64,000 nt of DNA from [Clostridium] symbiosum. GTDB taxonomy: Bacteria > Bacillota > Clostridia > Lachnospirales > Lachnospiraceae. Under the pieces are notes generated by a model. That model saw nothing but the letters and a program-made list of their open reading frames with translations. It was not told where the DNA came from and made no database searches. Positions 1-9,327 of the stretch are shown here, piece after piece (position 1 is the first letter of the stretch; every line of letters begins with the position of its first letter). The position numbers and the translations under genes were made by a program. Where the stretch lies: positions 62,001 through 126,000 of the forward strand of contig JAETSN010000001.1 in assembly GCA_021769625.1 (NCBI GenBank). Reading direction: 5' to 3'.

Positions 1-1
1 C

Positions 2-580
2 TCCTATGAGCAGTTCGAAAAAATACTGAAACAGGAAACGATGCAGGTGAGCCTGCTCTATAATACAGGGGGCGCCGGATATTTTGCATATTGTGTGATC
101 GCTCCCCATCTTCTGGAAAGCGGCATGGGAGTGCCTATCGAGGCAGATAACGCAATGGCCGAGGTGGAAGAGTACCTGAAAAAGCGGAATGAAGAGGAAG
201 AGGAACATAAGCCGAAAGTGCTGATAGTGGATGATTCGAAGACAATACGGTATGTGATGCGGGACCTTTTGCTCGAGGATTATGAGGTTACGCTGGCAGA
301 ATCCGGTGTTGCGGCGATCAGGGCGATCACGTTAAACAGGCCTGATCTGGTTCTGCTGGATTATGAGATGCCTGTCTGTGACGGCGCACAGACACTGGAG
401 ATGCTTCGGTCGGAAAAATCCTTTGAAGATCTGCCGGTTATTTTCCTGACAGGGAAGGCGGATCCGGCAAGTGTGAAAAAGGTAATGAGTCTGAAACCGG
501 CGGGCTATCTGCTGAAATATTTGAAACCGGAAGAGATCAAAAAGGAGATCAAAGGATTCTTCGAAAAGAAAAAGGCATGA
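2..580 (+). CDS. Response regulator receiver protein, C-terminal part (5' end outside window)
   Basis: The reading frame is open from base 2, so the true start lies upstream of the window and at least 192 residues are visible. The last ~120 residues are a CheY-like receiver domain: VLIVDDS carries the acidic pair, LLDYEMP the phosphoacceptor Asp, LTGKA the conserved Thr and YLLKYLKP the conserved Lys. No output domain follows, so this receiver is C-terminal. A Glu-rich linker (EEEEEH) separates it from an N-terminal region I cannot assign. It ends just before a strong terminator shared with the convergent gene. It could be a hybrid signalling protein; its partner is not visible. Confidence 0.8.
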   Translation, partial: SYEQFEKILKQETMQVSLLYNTGGAGYFAYCVIAPHLLESGMGVPIEADNAMAEVEEYLKKRNEEEEEHKPKVLIVDDSKTIRYVMRDLLLEDYEVTLAESGVAAIRAITLNRPDLVLLDYEMPVCDGAQTLEMLRSEKSFEDLPVIFLTGKADPASVKKVMSLKPAGYLLKYLKPEEIKKEIKGFFEKKKA

Positions 581-591
581 TCTTACAGGGA

Positions 592-629
592 GAGTAGGGG
601 AAGATGAACCTCCCCTACTCGATTTTTTT
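592..629 (+). terminator. Terminator between convergent genes
   Basis: A perfect 10-bp stem (GAGTAGGGGA at 592-601 with TCCCCTACTC at 611-620) is followed by GATTTTTTT. It lies just after the partial receiver gene and covers the end of the convergent YesN-like gene. Confidence 0.9.
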
Positions 630-1373
630 ATCAGATGATTTTTTCCGATACTGGCTCGGGGATATCCCGTAGTAATTGCGGAAAGCCTTGCTGAAATAGT
701 GATTGTCTTTGTATCCGAGCCTCTCCGCGATATCCAGGATCTTGATATCCGGCTTTTCCAAAAGTTCTTTTGCGCGCTCCATCCGCAGCTTCAGCACATA
801 TTCATAGATCGTGTAGCCGTATCTGGCATGAAACAGCTTGGTGAGATAAGTGATGGAAAAGAAATACTTTTCCTCGAACATGGTGATCTTAAAATTCTGG
901 CAGTAGTTGCTGTCGACATACTGCTTGATGATCTCCACCACCTCCTCGGGGGAGATATTTTCCTCCGACGGGGCGATGTCATGCTGAAAGACCGTCGTCG
1001 GATCGATCCTCAAAATAGCTTTCTCAATAGCCTGATTCAGCTCTTCCTCCACGATGGGCTTCAGAAGGTAGTCGCATGCGCCGTAGCGCATCGCGTGCCT
1101 CGCGTAGGAAAAGTCGTCATAGCCGCTGATGATGATGAACTGGCTTTCCGGAAATTCCGCCGCGGCGAGTTCCAGAAAAGAGCAGCCGTCCATGACGGGC
1201 ATGTTCATATCTACAAAGATGATCTCGGGATGCAGTTCGCGCATGGTGCTTAAGCCATCCTTTCCGTTGCTCGCCAGGGCGGGCGGTTCGATGCCATATT
1301 TTTTCCAGTGTCCCAGTTTGCTGACTGCGATCCGCACCGGTTTTTCGTCATCGATGATCAAAGATTTATACAT
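615..1373 (-). CDS. YesN-type response regulator (receiver + AraC HTH)
   Basis: This 252-residue protein has an N-terminal receiver domain (IIDDE acidic pair, FVDMNMPVMDG phosphoacceptor, ISGYDD, YLLKPI Lys) and a C-terminal AraC-family double helix-turn-helix (RMERAKELLEK, IAERLGYKDNHYFSKAFR, YYGISPSQYRK). Such regulators pair with YesM-type kinases and control sugar ABC operons. Its start overlaps the end of the kinase gene by 8 bases, implying translational coupling. The adjacent divergent ABC/glycosidase genes are its probable targets; that is inferred from position only. Confidence 0.92.
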   Translation of the reverse strand: MYKSLIIDDEKPVRIAVSKLGHWKKYGIEPPALASNGKDGLSTMRELHPEIIFVDMNMPVMDGCSFLELAAAEFPESQFIIISGYDDFSYARHAMRYGACDYLLKPIVEEELNQAIEKAILRIDPTTVFQHDIAPSEENISPEEVVEIIKQYVDSNYCQNFKITMFEEKYFFSITYLTKLFHARYGYTIYEYVLKLRMERAKELLEKPDIKILDIAERLGYKDNHYFSKAFRNYYGISPSQYRKKSSDKKIE

Positions 1374-3150
1374 GTGTTTCTCCTTTTATGGCAGGCAGCG
1401 TGAGAATGACCTCCGTGTAACTGCCTTCTTTTGAAGTGATCTGCATAATGGCGGGATCGTCGTAGAGGAGCTGCAGACGGATATACAGATTGGCGAGGCC
1501 GATGCTCTTTGCCGCGCTGTTCGGTTTTTGGGCGGCAAGATTTTGTTCCAGATTTTTCAGTTTTGCTTCCGGTATGCCGCAGCCGTCATCCCTGACAAGA
1601 AGGATGAGCTTGTCCTCTTTCAGCTTTGCGCTGATGTAGATCGTGATCTGGCCGGTACTTTTGCCGGTTCCGTGGATGATGGAATTTTCCACCAGGGTGT
1701 GCAGGCTGACTTTGGGAACCAGAAATTCTTCCGTACCGGGCTCGATCTCCTTTTTGAAGCGGAGGACATCGGCCCTGCGCATCTTCTGCAGGAATATATA
1801 ATTCGTGACATATTCCATTTCCCTTTTCAGGGAGACGAGATCACCGTCCTTGATCGTATAGCGCAGGTTGGAGGCGAGCGAAGTGATCATCCTGTGGATC
1901 TGAAGCTGATCGTTCACCAGTGCTTCGGTGGAGATCGCCTGCAGCGTATTGTACAGAAAATGAGGATTGATCTGTGCCTCCAGGGCGGTGATCCGGGCAT
2001 TTTTTTCGCTTAACTCGGCCAGATAAGTCCGATTGATCAGCTGGTCGATCTGGGAGACCATGGAGTTAAAACTGGCGGAGAGTTCCGTCACTTCCTTGTT
2101 GCCGCCGGCATGCAGGGAAGTGTGGAAATCCCCGTCGCCGGTTTTGCGCATTTTTTCCGCCAGCGTTTTCAGAGGGGCGGTGAGAAAACGCAGGAGCAGG
2201 AATATGGTCGAGATGGCGAAGAACCAGATCAGGGCGCCGCTCAGGATAATGGAAGCCCGGATATCGTCAAACTGTGAGTCGATATAGGAGAGCGGTGTGA
2301 AACAGAGAAGATGCAGCCCGGCGGCTTCGCTTTCCGTGCGCACCAGAAGGTAGTCTTCTTTCTCTATTTTTACGGTATCATACCCGTCCTTGTGTCTGGT
2401 GACGCCAGAGAGCGCGTTGGCGAGCTGTGTGCCATCTCCCAGAACATCAGTATGGTTAGAGCAGATCAGCTCGTCGTCCGTATTTAAGAATACTAAAATC
2501 TCATGGTGTTCAGAGTGATTTGCCAGAAACTGCTTCAAATAAGAATTATTCAGTTTCAGGCGGACGATGGACTGCTGCTTTTTTCCTTTGACCTGGAATA
2601 GAGAGTGGTAATACGTGAAAAAGGCGGGGGAATCCGCCGGTTCAATATAATGGTGCATACAGCTGTCGGCACATTTCTGCACCGCCTTGTCCACGTCGAA
2701 GGCGGGCGCCTCCTGCACGACAATGCGCTGCTGCCCGGCAGTGCGCCCGACGGACAGATTCTGGTTGATCAGGTAGAGCTCGTATTCCAACAGATCGCTC
2801 CTTGTGTAATAGTAGTAATACATCTGCTGCCGCACATAGGAGAGCTGATCCTGCGACAGAGGGTTTTTCTGGTTGATGATCCGGGTAAATTCCGAGTCAT
2901 AGTAGGGCTGGATGCAGAAATTCGCTAACAGCACGAGATACTGATCCAGATTTTCATTCTCCATCTGCAGGAGTTTGGAGGAAAGCTCCACCTGGTTCAG
3001 AATGGACTGATTTCGAACGGAAGTATAGTTATTATATAATAAAATAAAAATAATGAGGCTGGTGGTAAAAAGGATAAAAACTGCCAGTTGAGCCCAGAGG
3101 GAAATGCGGTTCAATATGGATTTTAGTTTTGACGTAATTTTCTGAAGCAT
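1366..3150 (-). CDS. YesM-type sensor histidine kinase
   Basis: The protein has two membrane segments (about residues 15-40 and 300-320), an extracellular sensing region between them, a HAMP segment, the histidine box INPHFLYNTLQAI typical of the His_kinase/LytS-YesM class, and a C-terminal HATPase domain (VENSIIHGTG, DDGCGIP, SIGLANLYIRL). It should phosphorylate the YesN-like regulator encoded next to it. I chose the start at MLQKITSKLK; the frame stays open upstream to 3225, but that extension is hydrophobic and atypical. The ribosome binding site at either start is weak. Confidence 0.9.
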   Translation of the reverse strand: MLQKITSKLKSILNRISLWAQLAVFILFTTSLIIFILLYNNYTSVRNQSILNQVELSSKLLQMENENLDQYLVLLANFCIQPYYDSEFTRIINQKNPLSQDQLSYVRQQMYYYYYTRSDLLEYELYLINQNLSVGRTAGQQRIVVQEAPAFDVDKAVQKCADSCMHHYIEPADSPAFFTYYHSLFQVKGKKQQSIVRLKLNNSYLKQFLANHSEHHEILVFLNTDDELICSNHTDVLGDGTQLANALSGVTRHKDGYDTVKIEKEDYLLVRTESEAAGLHLLCFTPLSYIDSQFDDIRASIILSGALIWFFAISTIFLLLRFLTAPLKTLAEKMRKTGDGDFHTSLHAGGNKEVTELSASFNSMVSQIDQLINRTYLAELSEKNARITALEAQINPHFLYNTLQAISTEALVNDQLQIHRMITSLASNLRYTIKDGDLVSLKREMEYVTNYIFLQKMRRADVLRFKKEIEPGTEEFLVPKVSLHTLVENSIIHGTGKSTGQITIYISAKLKEDKLILLVRDDGCGIPEAKLKNLEQNLAAQKPNSAAKSIGLANLYIRLQLLYDDPAIMQITSKEGSYTEVILTLPAIKGETHV

Positions 3151-3301
3151 ATCGGCGCCTGTCAGCACATGAAAAATGGTTGTGCAAAAATTTCGAAAAG
3201 GTGTAAAAAAACAAACTATGGACATCTTTCACTATACAATATAACGAAAAAATGAGCAATAGAAGGAGAAAAATTATTCAAAATATTACAACAAATTGTT
3301 T

Positions 3302-3341
3302 GGAAATTTCCATTTAAATTATAAAATGCAAAAACTATAAT
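3302..3341 (+). promoter_or_regulatory. Probable promoter of the sugar ABC operon with palindrome
   Basis: A consensus -10 TATAAT lies at 3336-3341 with a poor -35 (TTTAAA at 3313-3318). Just upstream is a 10-bp perfect palindrome GGAAATTTCC at 3302-3311, near where an AraC/YesN-type activator could bind. A weak -35 fits activator dependence. The 3151-3401 gap is AT-rich and separates the divergent kinase and permease genes. Confidence 0.5.
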
Positions 3342-3401
3342 GGAGAAAAGCTGCAGGGGAAGGAGGATCTTCCCAGCATGATCAATGAGAGGAGGGAGCG
3401 T

Positions 3402-4280
3402 ATGAAACGAAGGACGAAAGAAAATCTGGAAACAGTATTGTTTTCCCTGCCGGCGGTCATCCTGGTCTGCCTGATGATGTATCTGCCGTTTGTACTGAGC
3501 GGGTACTATTCGCTGACAAAGTGGAATGGGATCTCCAAAGACGCGGTTTTTATCGGGATGGAAAACTTTAAATCCATTTTGGTGGACAGCGGGGACTTTA
3601 TGGGTTCTCTGTGGTTTACCGCAAAATACACGTTTGTATTTGTGATCTTTTCCAATGTCTTTGCGCTGATGCTGGCGGTGGTACTGACGAAGAAATTCAA
3701 GGGGGCGAATTTCTACCGGGGGATCTTCTTTATCCCTTACATCATGAGTATGACGATCGTGGGTTTCATCTGGAAATTTATCTTTACCAGCGGTTTTGAG
3801 AAACTTTACGAGCTGACGGAGATGGGAGTCTGGAATTTAAGCTGGCTGGGGGATTCCAAACTGGTGTTTTACGCGGTGGCTTTTGTGGGGGTGTGGCAGT
3901 CCCTCGGATTTTACATCGTGCTCTACATAGCGGGGCTTCAGGCGGTGCCCCACGATGTGCTGGAGGCGGCGACGGTGGACGGTGCGACCGGAAGCCAGAG
4001 ATTTTTCAAGGTGACGCTGCCGCTTCTAGGACCATCCTTTACGACCTGTATTTTCATGTCTCTGACGAACGGGCTGAAAGTTTTCGATATCATCCTGGCG
4101 CTCACCAAGGGCGGGCCGGGGACGGCGAGCAACTCGGTGACGATGCAGATCTATAAGGAGGCTTTTACCAACAACAATTACGGCAGGGGTTCGGCGGAAT
4201 CCATTCTGTATTTCCTTTTTGTGCTGGTGGTGACGCAGGTCGTGCTGAAGTTATTTAACCGAAAGGAGGTAGATCTGTAA
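3402..4280 (+). CDS. Carbohydrate ABC transporter permease (MalF/UgpA type)
   Basis: A membrane protein of 292 residues with about six transmembrane segments and the permease EAA loop (EAATVDGATGSQRFFKVTLPLL, positions ~190-210), which contacts the ATPase. Family: binding-protein-dependent CUT1 sugar permease. I prefer the ATG at 3402 because GAGGAGGG sits about 6 bases upstream; the ATG at 3378 has AAGGAGG at a longer distance and would add 8 residues. The stop overlaps the next permease start by one base. No ATPase gene is present locally, so a shared MsmK-type ATPase elsewhere is likely. Confidence 0.93.
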   Translation: MKRRTKENLETVLFSLPAVILVCLMMYLPFVLSGYYSLTKWNGISKDAVFIGMENFKSILVDSGDFMGSLWFTAKYTFVFVIFSNVFALMLAVVLTKKFKGANFYRGIFFIPYIMSMTIVGFIWKFIFTSGFEKLYELTEMGVWNLSWLGDSKLVFYAVAFVGVWQSLGFYIVLYIAGLQAVPHDVLEAATVDGATGSQRFFKVTLPLLGPSFTTCIFMSLTNGLKVFDIILALTKGGPGTASNSVTMQIYKEAFTNNNYGRGSAESILYFLFVLVVTQVVLKLFNRKEVDL

Positions 4281-5119
4281 TGACTCTGAAACAGAAAAGG
4301 ATGATCAGTAAGATCATCATGGTGATCTGTCTGACCGTTGTGGCGGTGATCTATATCTATCCGGTATTCCTGATGCTGATGAACTCCTTCAAACCTTTCG
4401 GGGAGATCATCGCGAACGTGCTTGCGATGCCGAAAAAGCCGAATCTGGAAAACTATACTTATGTGATCGATAAGATCAAATACGGCAAACTGTTCTGGAA
4501 CAATGTGGTTATCACCGTGATCGGGCTGATCGGCATCGTGGCTTTCTCCTCGATGGCGGCGTACATTCTGGAGAGAAGGAACAACCGCTACACCAGATTT
4601 GTACATACGCTGGTGATCACCCCAATGCTGATCCCGTTCCAGGCGATCATGATCACGCTGCTCAAGTCCATGAATGTGCTGCACTTATCCGGCAGCAAGA
4701 TCGGGCTGGGCATCCAGTACTGGGGGTTTGGCGTGCCGATGGCGACGTTCATCTTCTTCAATTTTATGAAGACCATACCCAGAGAGCTGGATGAGAGCGC
4801 CAAAATTGACGGGGCATCCACGTTCCGCACCTTTGTTTCGGTCATCTTTCCGCTGCTCAAATCGGTGACGATCACGGTCATCGTGCTGGATGTGATGTGG
4901 ATCTGGAACGACTTTCTGCTGCCGCTTTTGATGGTGAACAGCAGCAATGAGACGAAAACGCTGGTGCTGGCGGCGTACACCTTTGTGGGGCAGATGAACA
5001 CAAAGTGGAATTACGCGCTGACTGCCATGACATTGGCGATCGTGCCTTCCGTTGTCGTATTTATCCTTCTGCAGAAATATATCGTGGAAGGCGTTGTAGC
5101 AGGTGCTGTGAAGGGCTGA
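4280..5119 (+). CDS. Carbohydrate ABC transporter permease (MalG/UgpE type)
   Basis: The partner permease has 279 residues, six predicted transmembrane segments and the EAA-like loop DESAKIDGASTFRTFVSVIFPLL around residues 172-195. The start codon overlaps the previous stop (TAATG) and is preceded by AAAGGAGGT, so the two permeases are translationally coupled and should be made in equal amounts as a heterodimer. Family: CUT1 sugar importers. Confidence 0.94.
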   Translation: MTLKQKRMISKIIMVICLTVVAVIYIYPVFLMLMNSFKPFGEIIANVLAMPKKPNLENYTYVIDKIKYGKLFWNNVVITVIGLIGIVAFSSMAAYILERRNNRYTRFVHTLVITPMLIPFQAIMITLLKSMNVLHLSGSKIGLGIQYWGFGVPMATFIFFNFMKTIPRELDESAKIDGASTFRTFVSVIFPLLKSVTITVIVLDVMWIWNDFLLPLLMVNSSNETKTLVLAAYTFVGQMNTKWNYALTAMTLAIVPSVVVFILLQKYIVEGVVAGAVKG

Positions 5120-5184
5120 CTACCCTTTTTGCATAAACATAATATATTTATCAACAAGCCCCATAGGGGGAGAAGGAGGAAATA

Positions 5185-6537
5185 ATGAAAAAGAAACTAC
5201 TCAGTGTATTACTTTGCGGCCTGATGACGGCTTCTCTTTTGGCGGGCTGCGGCTCTGCGGCGTCCGAGGAGGCTCCGGCACAGGAAGCGGCGCCGGAAGA
5301 TGCGTCCGGCGAGGAGGCGCCCGCGGCATCGGAGGAAGCACCGGCATCGGATGAGGAGGCGGAAGTGTATATGTTCATCGCTTCGCCGGAATATGCGGAT
5401 GCGATCAACGAACTGATCGATGCCTACAAGGAAGTGGCGCCCAATGTGACGATCAACTATGAGACGACCCAGAACGATTATCCGACCCTGCTGAAGGCAA
5501 AACTGAACTCCGGTGAAGTACCCGATATTTTCTCGTCCACATCCGGCAAGGAGATCGATGTCTACAAGGAATACTCTCAGGATCTGACAGGGGAAGCTCT
5601 GACAGAGACCATGTCCGACGCAGTGAAGGGTGTTATGGCGTCACCGGAAGACGGCAGCGGGGTATACGGCATAGCGATCAAGGGCAACTATTTCGGCATG
5701 ATCTACAACAAGGCGATCTTTGAGGAAGTCGGAGTCGAGATGCCGAAGACGCTCAATGAAGTGGAAGCGGTATGTGAAAAACTGCAGGCGGCGGGCTATC
5801 AGCCGTTCACGACAGGCTTTGCGGAGTGGTGGGTATACAAACATGTTATGCAGCACTTCGAAGATGCGGCGGCGGCAAACGCGGGCATGACAACGGCGGA
5901 ACTGATCGCTTCTTTTGAAAAGGGAGAGGCGAAGATTTCCGATTACCCGGAACTGTACGACAATTTCTTTGACTTTATCGACCTGGCGGTAAAATACGGC
6001 GATTCCAAACCTTTGGAGACGGCGCTGGACGGCGAACTGTCCGCATTCGGAACAGGCAAGGCGGCTATGATCGTAGGACAGGGCGCATGGGTCGAGGCAG
6101 ACCTTCTGGCGATCGATCCCGAGCTGCAGATCGGTTTTGCAGGTTATCCTGTGACAGGCGATGCGAAACAGTCTCAGGTGATCGGCGGCGCGGATCAGGC
6201 GCTCCGCATCAACAAGGATTCCGCCCAGCTGCAGGCAACCCTTGACTTTGTAAACTGGTGGTACACATCCGATTACGGCCAGGCATGGTTCACGGATGTG
6301 GCAGGCGTGGTGCCTCCCGTAAACTCCACACAGGAGAGCGAATTCCAGGTGATACAGCAGGGCGATGCGCTGTCTGCATCCGACGGAGCGGCGACGCTGG
6401 CGATCTGCTATTCCACAGACAGTTTCCATCAGGTGTTCGGCGAGACCATGCAGGCTTATATCGCAGGTGATATGACGAAGGACGAAGCATGCGCACAGAT
6501 CGAAGAGCAGTGGGCGGCTATTGATGGCGCAGAATAA
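5185..6537 (+). CDS. Extracellular sugar-binding lipoprotein
   Basis: The N-terminus is a lipoprotein signal peptide with lipobox LLAGC (Cys about residue 21), followed by an Ala/Glu-rich linker and a SBP_bac_1-type solute-binding domain (motifs TTQNDYPTLLKAKLNSGEVPD, GNYFGMIYNKAIFEE, GKAAMIVGQGAW). It should capture an oligosaccharide outside the cell and deliver it to the two permeases. It lies 65 bases after the second permease with AGAAGGAGG before the ATG. The acidic linker after the Cys is common in these anaerobes. Confidence 0.94.
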   Translation: MKKKLLSVLLCGLMTASLLAGCGSAASEEAPAQEAAPEDASGEEAPAASEEAPASDEEAEVYMFIASPEYADAINELIDAYKEVAPNVTINYETTQNDYPTLLKAKLNSGEVPDIFSSTSGKEIDVYKEYSQDLTGEALTETMSDAVKGVMASPEDGSGVYGIAIKGNYFGMIYNKAIFEEVGVEMPKTLNEVEAVCEKLQAAGYQPFTTGFAEWWVYKHVMQHFEDAAAANAGMTTAELIASFEKGEAKISDYPELYDNFFDFIDLAVKYGDSKPLETALDGELSAFGTGKAAMIVGQGAWVEADLLAIDPELQIGFAGYPVTGDAKQSQVIGGADQALRINKDSAQLQATLDFVNWWYTSDYGQAWFTDVAGVVPPVNSTQESEFQVIQQGDALSASDGAATLAICYSTDSFHQVFGETMQAYIAGDMTKDEACAQIEEQWAAIDGAE

Positions 6538-6562
6538 ATATGGTAAAATGTAACTGATTTCG

Positions 6563-6592
6563 GGGCACGGTGTGAACCACCGTGCCCTTTTT
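6563..6592 (+). terminator. Intrinsic terminator after sugar-binding protein
   Basis: A perfect 10-bp stem (GGGCACGGTG at 6563-6572, CACCGTGCCC at 6578-6587) with a TGAAC loop is followed by TTTTT. It probably stops or attenuates transcription before the GH31 gene, leaving the transporter more highly expressed than the enzymes. Confidence 0.9.
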
Positions 6593-6637
6593 GAACGCAA
6601 GGGCTGAACTGTTATGTTGCCTGGGAAAGGAGAGAAC

Positions 6638-8998
6638 ATGAAATTTACGGAAGGGTATTGGCTGAGGAGCGAGAGGATAGCGGCATCCTACGCTTCCCAG
6701 GGATTTTATGCGAGGGAAACGGAGGAAGGGATGCAGGTGGTGCTGCCGGAACATGTGATCAGAAACCGCGGGGACGCCATGAATCTGTCCACGATCACGC
6801 TGGATTTTACGGCTTTTGCAGAAAATAATATTCTGGTGACGGCAAGCCACTATGAGGGCTTTAGATCGGAGGAGGCGCGGACACCGCTGAAGAGAGAAAG
6901 ACCGGAATTTTCAGTGCGGATCACCGACGAGGAAGCGGTGATGGCCTGCGGTGCGGTGACGGTGAGGCTGGACCTCGAAAACGGCAGTTACCGGTTCGAG
7001 GCGGGCGGAAAGGTGATCACGGAATGCGGCTTCCGCAATCTCGGATATATCCGCTGCGACAAAAAGCCGAGCACCATGTTCCCGGAGGAGAACTATCTCT
7101 CCGACCTCTATAAACCGTATATGGTGACAGAACTGTCATTAAAACCCGGGGAAAGAGTCTACGGCTTCGGGGAACAGTTCACCTCCTTCACCAAAAACGG
7201 ACAGGTGGTGAATATCTGGAATGAGGACGGCGGCACATCGTCCCAGATCGCCTATAAAAATATTCCGTTCTATATGACGAACGAGGGATACGGCATCTAT
7301 GTGGACCACACGCTGCCGGTGTCCTTCGAGGTGGCGAGCGAGAAGGTGGAGTATGTGGGCTTCTCCGTGCCCGGCGAGGTGCTCCGGTATCACTTCATCT
7401 ACGGTCCGACGCCGAAGGAGGTTCTCGTGCGCTACACGGATATGACGGGAAAACCGGCGCTGCCGCCCGCGTGGAGCTTCGGGCTGTGGCTGACCACTTC
7501 CTTTACCACAACTTACGATGAGGAGACGACCAGTTCCTTCATAGACGGGATGGCGCAGCGGGATATTCCGCTCCGTGTCTTCCACTTTGACTGCTACTGG
7601 ATGAAAGGGCTGCACTGGTGTGACTTTGAGTGGGATGAAAAGGCCTTCTCCGACGTGCCGGCGATGCTGAAGCGCTACAAAGAGGAGAAAGGGCTGAAGA
7701 TCTGCGCATGGCTCAACCCTTACGTGGCGCAGGGGACGGCTTTCTTTAAAGAAGGCGCGGAGAACGGCTATTTCCTGATGCGGAAGGACGGAAAGGGCAT
7801 CAAGCAGACCGACCACTGGCAGCCCGGTATGGCGGTGGTGGACTTCACCAATCCGGCGGCGAAGAAATGGTATCAGGACAAACTGCGCGGCATTTTGGAG
7901 ATGGGCGTGGACTGCTTTAAATCGGATTTCGGCGAGAGGATCCCCATCGATGTCGCCTATCACAACGGGGCTGATCCGCTTTCCATGCACAATTACTATG
8001 CTTATCTGTATAATCAGGCGGTATTTGAGGTGTTGAAGGAGGTAAAGGGGGAGAAGGAAGCCGTTTTATTTGCGAGGAGTGCGGCGGCGGGATGCCAGCA
8101 GTTCCCGGTACACTGGGGAGGCGACTGTTCCGCGAGTTATCCGTCCATGGCGGAAACCCTGCGGGGCGGCCTGAGCTTTGCGATGTCCGGTTTCTCGTTC
8201 TGGAGCCATGACATTTCGGGGTTTGAGCAGACGGCAACCCCTGATATTTATAAGAGATGGGTTCAGTTCGGCTTACTGTCGAGCCACAGCAGGCTGCACG
8301 GTTCCACCAGCTACCGGGTGCCCTGGCTGTTCGATGAGGAAGCCTGTGATGTGCTGCGGTATTTTGTGAATCTGAAATGCAGGCTCATGCCCTATCTCTA
8401 CGGACAGGCGGTGATCTCCCATGAGACCGGTATCCCGATGATGCGCCCGATGGTGCTGGAATTTTCGGACGAACCGGGGATGAAAGATCTGGACATGCAG
8501 TATATGCTGGGAGACAGCCTGCTTGTGGCGCCCGTTTTCCGGGAGGACGGGAAGGCGGAATACTATCTGCCGGAGGGGATCTGGACCCATCTGCTCACCG
8601 GCCAGGGCAGAGAGGGCGGCTGCTGGTGTGAGGATACTTACGACTATTTCTCACTGCCGCTGTACGTCAGGGAAAATACGCTGCTCGCCGTCGGAGACAA
8701 CGACAGGCTGCCGGATTATGACTATGCGGAGCATGTGAAACTCTGTCTGTATATGTTGCATGATGGGCAGAAGGCGGAGTGTGCGGTGCCGGATACAGAT
8801 GGGAACATTGTCCTTGCGGCGTCTGCGGCGAGAGAGGGCAGCCGGATCACTCTGAAGGTGGACTCTTTGGAGAAACATCCGGTCTTTGTGCTGACGGGGA
8901 TCAGGAAGGTGAAAGAGGTGACGGGCGCGGAGGTTGAGCTGCGGGACTATGGGCTGGTGGTTACGCCGGATGGGACGGAAATGACAATCCAGTGTTAA
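6638..8998 (+). CDS. yicI: GH31 alpha-xylosidase (YicI-like)
   Basis: A 786-residue enzyme closely matching alpha-xylosidase YicI: HFDCYWMKG, KICAWLNPYVAQ, catalytic nucleophile in CFKSDFGERIP (Asp430), and HWGGDC with the acid/base Asp. It would release alpha-linked xylose from the non-reducing end of xyloglucan fragments or isoprimeverose. It has no signal peptide, so it acts in the cytoplasm on imported sugar. I chose ATG 6638 because AAAGGAGA lies just upstream; an ATG at 6614 would add 8 residues without a good site. Its stop codon abuts palindromic repeat copy 1. Confidence 0.93.
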   Translation: MKFTEGYWLRSERIAASYASQGFYARETEEGMQVVLPEHVIRNRGDAMNLSTITLDFTAFAENNILVTASHYEGFRSEEARTPLKRERPEFSVRITDEEAVMACGAVTVRLDLENGSYRFEAGGKVITECGFRNLGYIRCDKKPSTMFPEENYLSDLYKPYMVTELSLKPGERVYGFGEQFTSFTKNGQVVNIWNEDGGTSSQIAYKNIPFYMTNEGYGIYVDHTLPVSFEVASEKVEYVGFSVPGEVLRYHFIYGPTPKEVLVRYTDMTGKPALPPAWSFGLWLTTSFTTTYDEETTSSFIDGMAQRDIPLRVFHFDCYWMKGLHWCDFEWDEKAFSDVPAMLKRYKEEKGLKICAWLNPYVAQGTAFFKEGAENGYFLMRKDGKGIKQTDHWQPGMAVVDFTNPAAKKWYQDKLRGILEMGVDCFKSDFGERIPIDVAYHNGADPLSMHNYYAYLYNQAVFEVLKEVKGEKEAVLFARSAAAGCQQFPVHWGGDCSASYPSMAETLRGGLSFAMSGFSFWSHDISGFEQTATPDIYKRWVQFGLLSSHSRLHGSTSYRVPWLFDEEACDVLRYFVNLKCRLMPYLYGQAVISHETGIPMMRPMVLEFSDEPGMKDLDMQYMLGDSLLVAPVFREDGKAEYYLPEGIWTHLLTGQGREGGCWCEDTYDYFSLPLYVRENTLLAVGDNDRLPDYDYAEHVKLCLYMLHDGQKAECAVPDTDGNIVLAASAAREGSRITLKVDSLEKHPVFVLTGIRKVKEVTGAEVELRDYGLVVTPDGTEMTIQC

Positions 8999-9194
8999 TG
9001 AGGGCGGACGCGGGTAAGAACATAAAATACTTCGTCGCCACGCTTGCGCCGGCTCTGTTCTTCAAGAGCCTGTGAAAGAACGCAGCGGACACTAAGCTCG
9101 TGAGGGACCTCGCTAAGTGCCGGCGTTTTTCAAAGGGCTCCTTAAGTATTTTATGTTCTTACCCGCTGACTGAGGTGCTGACTGAATGACATTG
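8999..9194 (+). repeat. Palindromic variable-arm element, copy 1
   Basis: The outer arms, 23 bp at 9010-9032 and 9144-9166, are perfectly complementary. Between them is the shared core with CGGACACTAAGCTCGTGA and CCTCGCTAAGTGCC, flanked by the inner stem GAAAGAACGC/GCGTTTTTC. Outside the arms are the shared flanks GCGGACG on the left and CTGACTGAGGTG on the right; the right end extends through ACTGAATGACATT, which is complementary to the left end of copy 5. This copy has an extra ~20 bp carrying its own small hairpin (GGCTCT/AGAGCC) at about 9050-9070. The GH31 stop codon abuts the left flank. Confidence 0.9.
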
Positions 9195-9248
9195 GGCATG
9201 AAGAGAAACTCAAAACCGCAGAGTGTGTAAATTTAGAAAAAGGATATA

Positions 9249-9291
9249 CAGGGATCCCGGGGCGCGGAGAAAAGGCGGTCCGGGATCCCTG
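9249..9291 (+). other. Perfect 12-bp inverted repeat upstream of GH36
   Basis: CAGGGATCCCGG (9249-9260) and CCGGGATCCCTG (9280-9291) form a 12-bp stem with a 19-base loop. There is no T-run, so it is not a normal terminator. It ends 36 bases before the alpha-galactosidase start and could be an operator or a leader hairpin. Confidence 0.7.
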
Positions 9292-9327
9292 GAGTGATGA
9301 AAAAGAAAACGACAGGAGTGTCATATT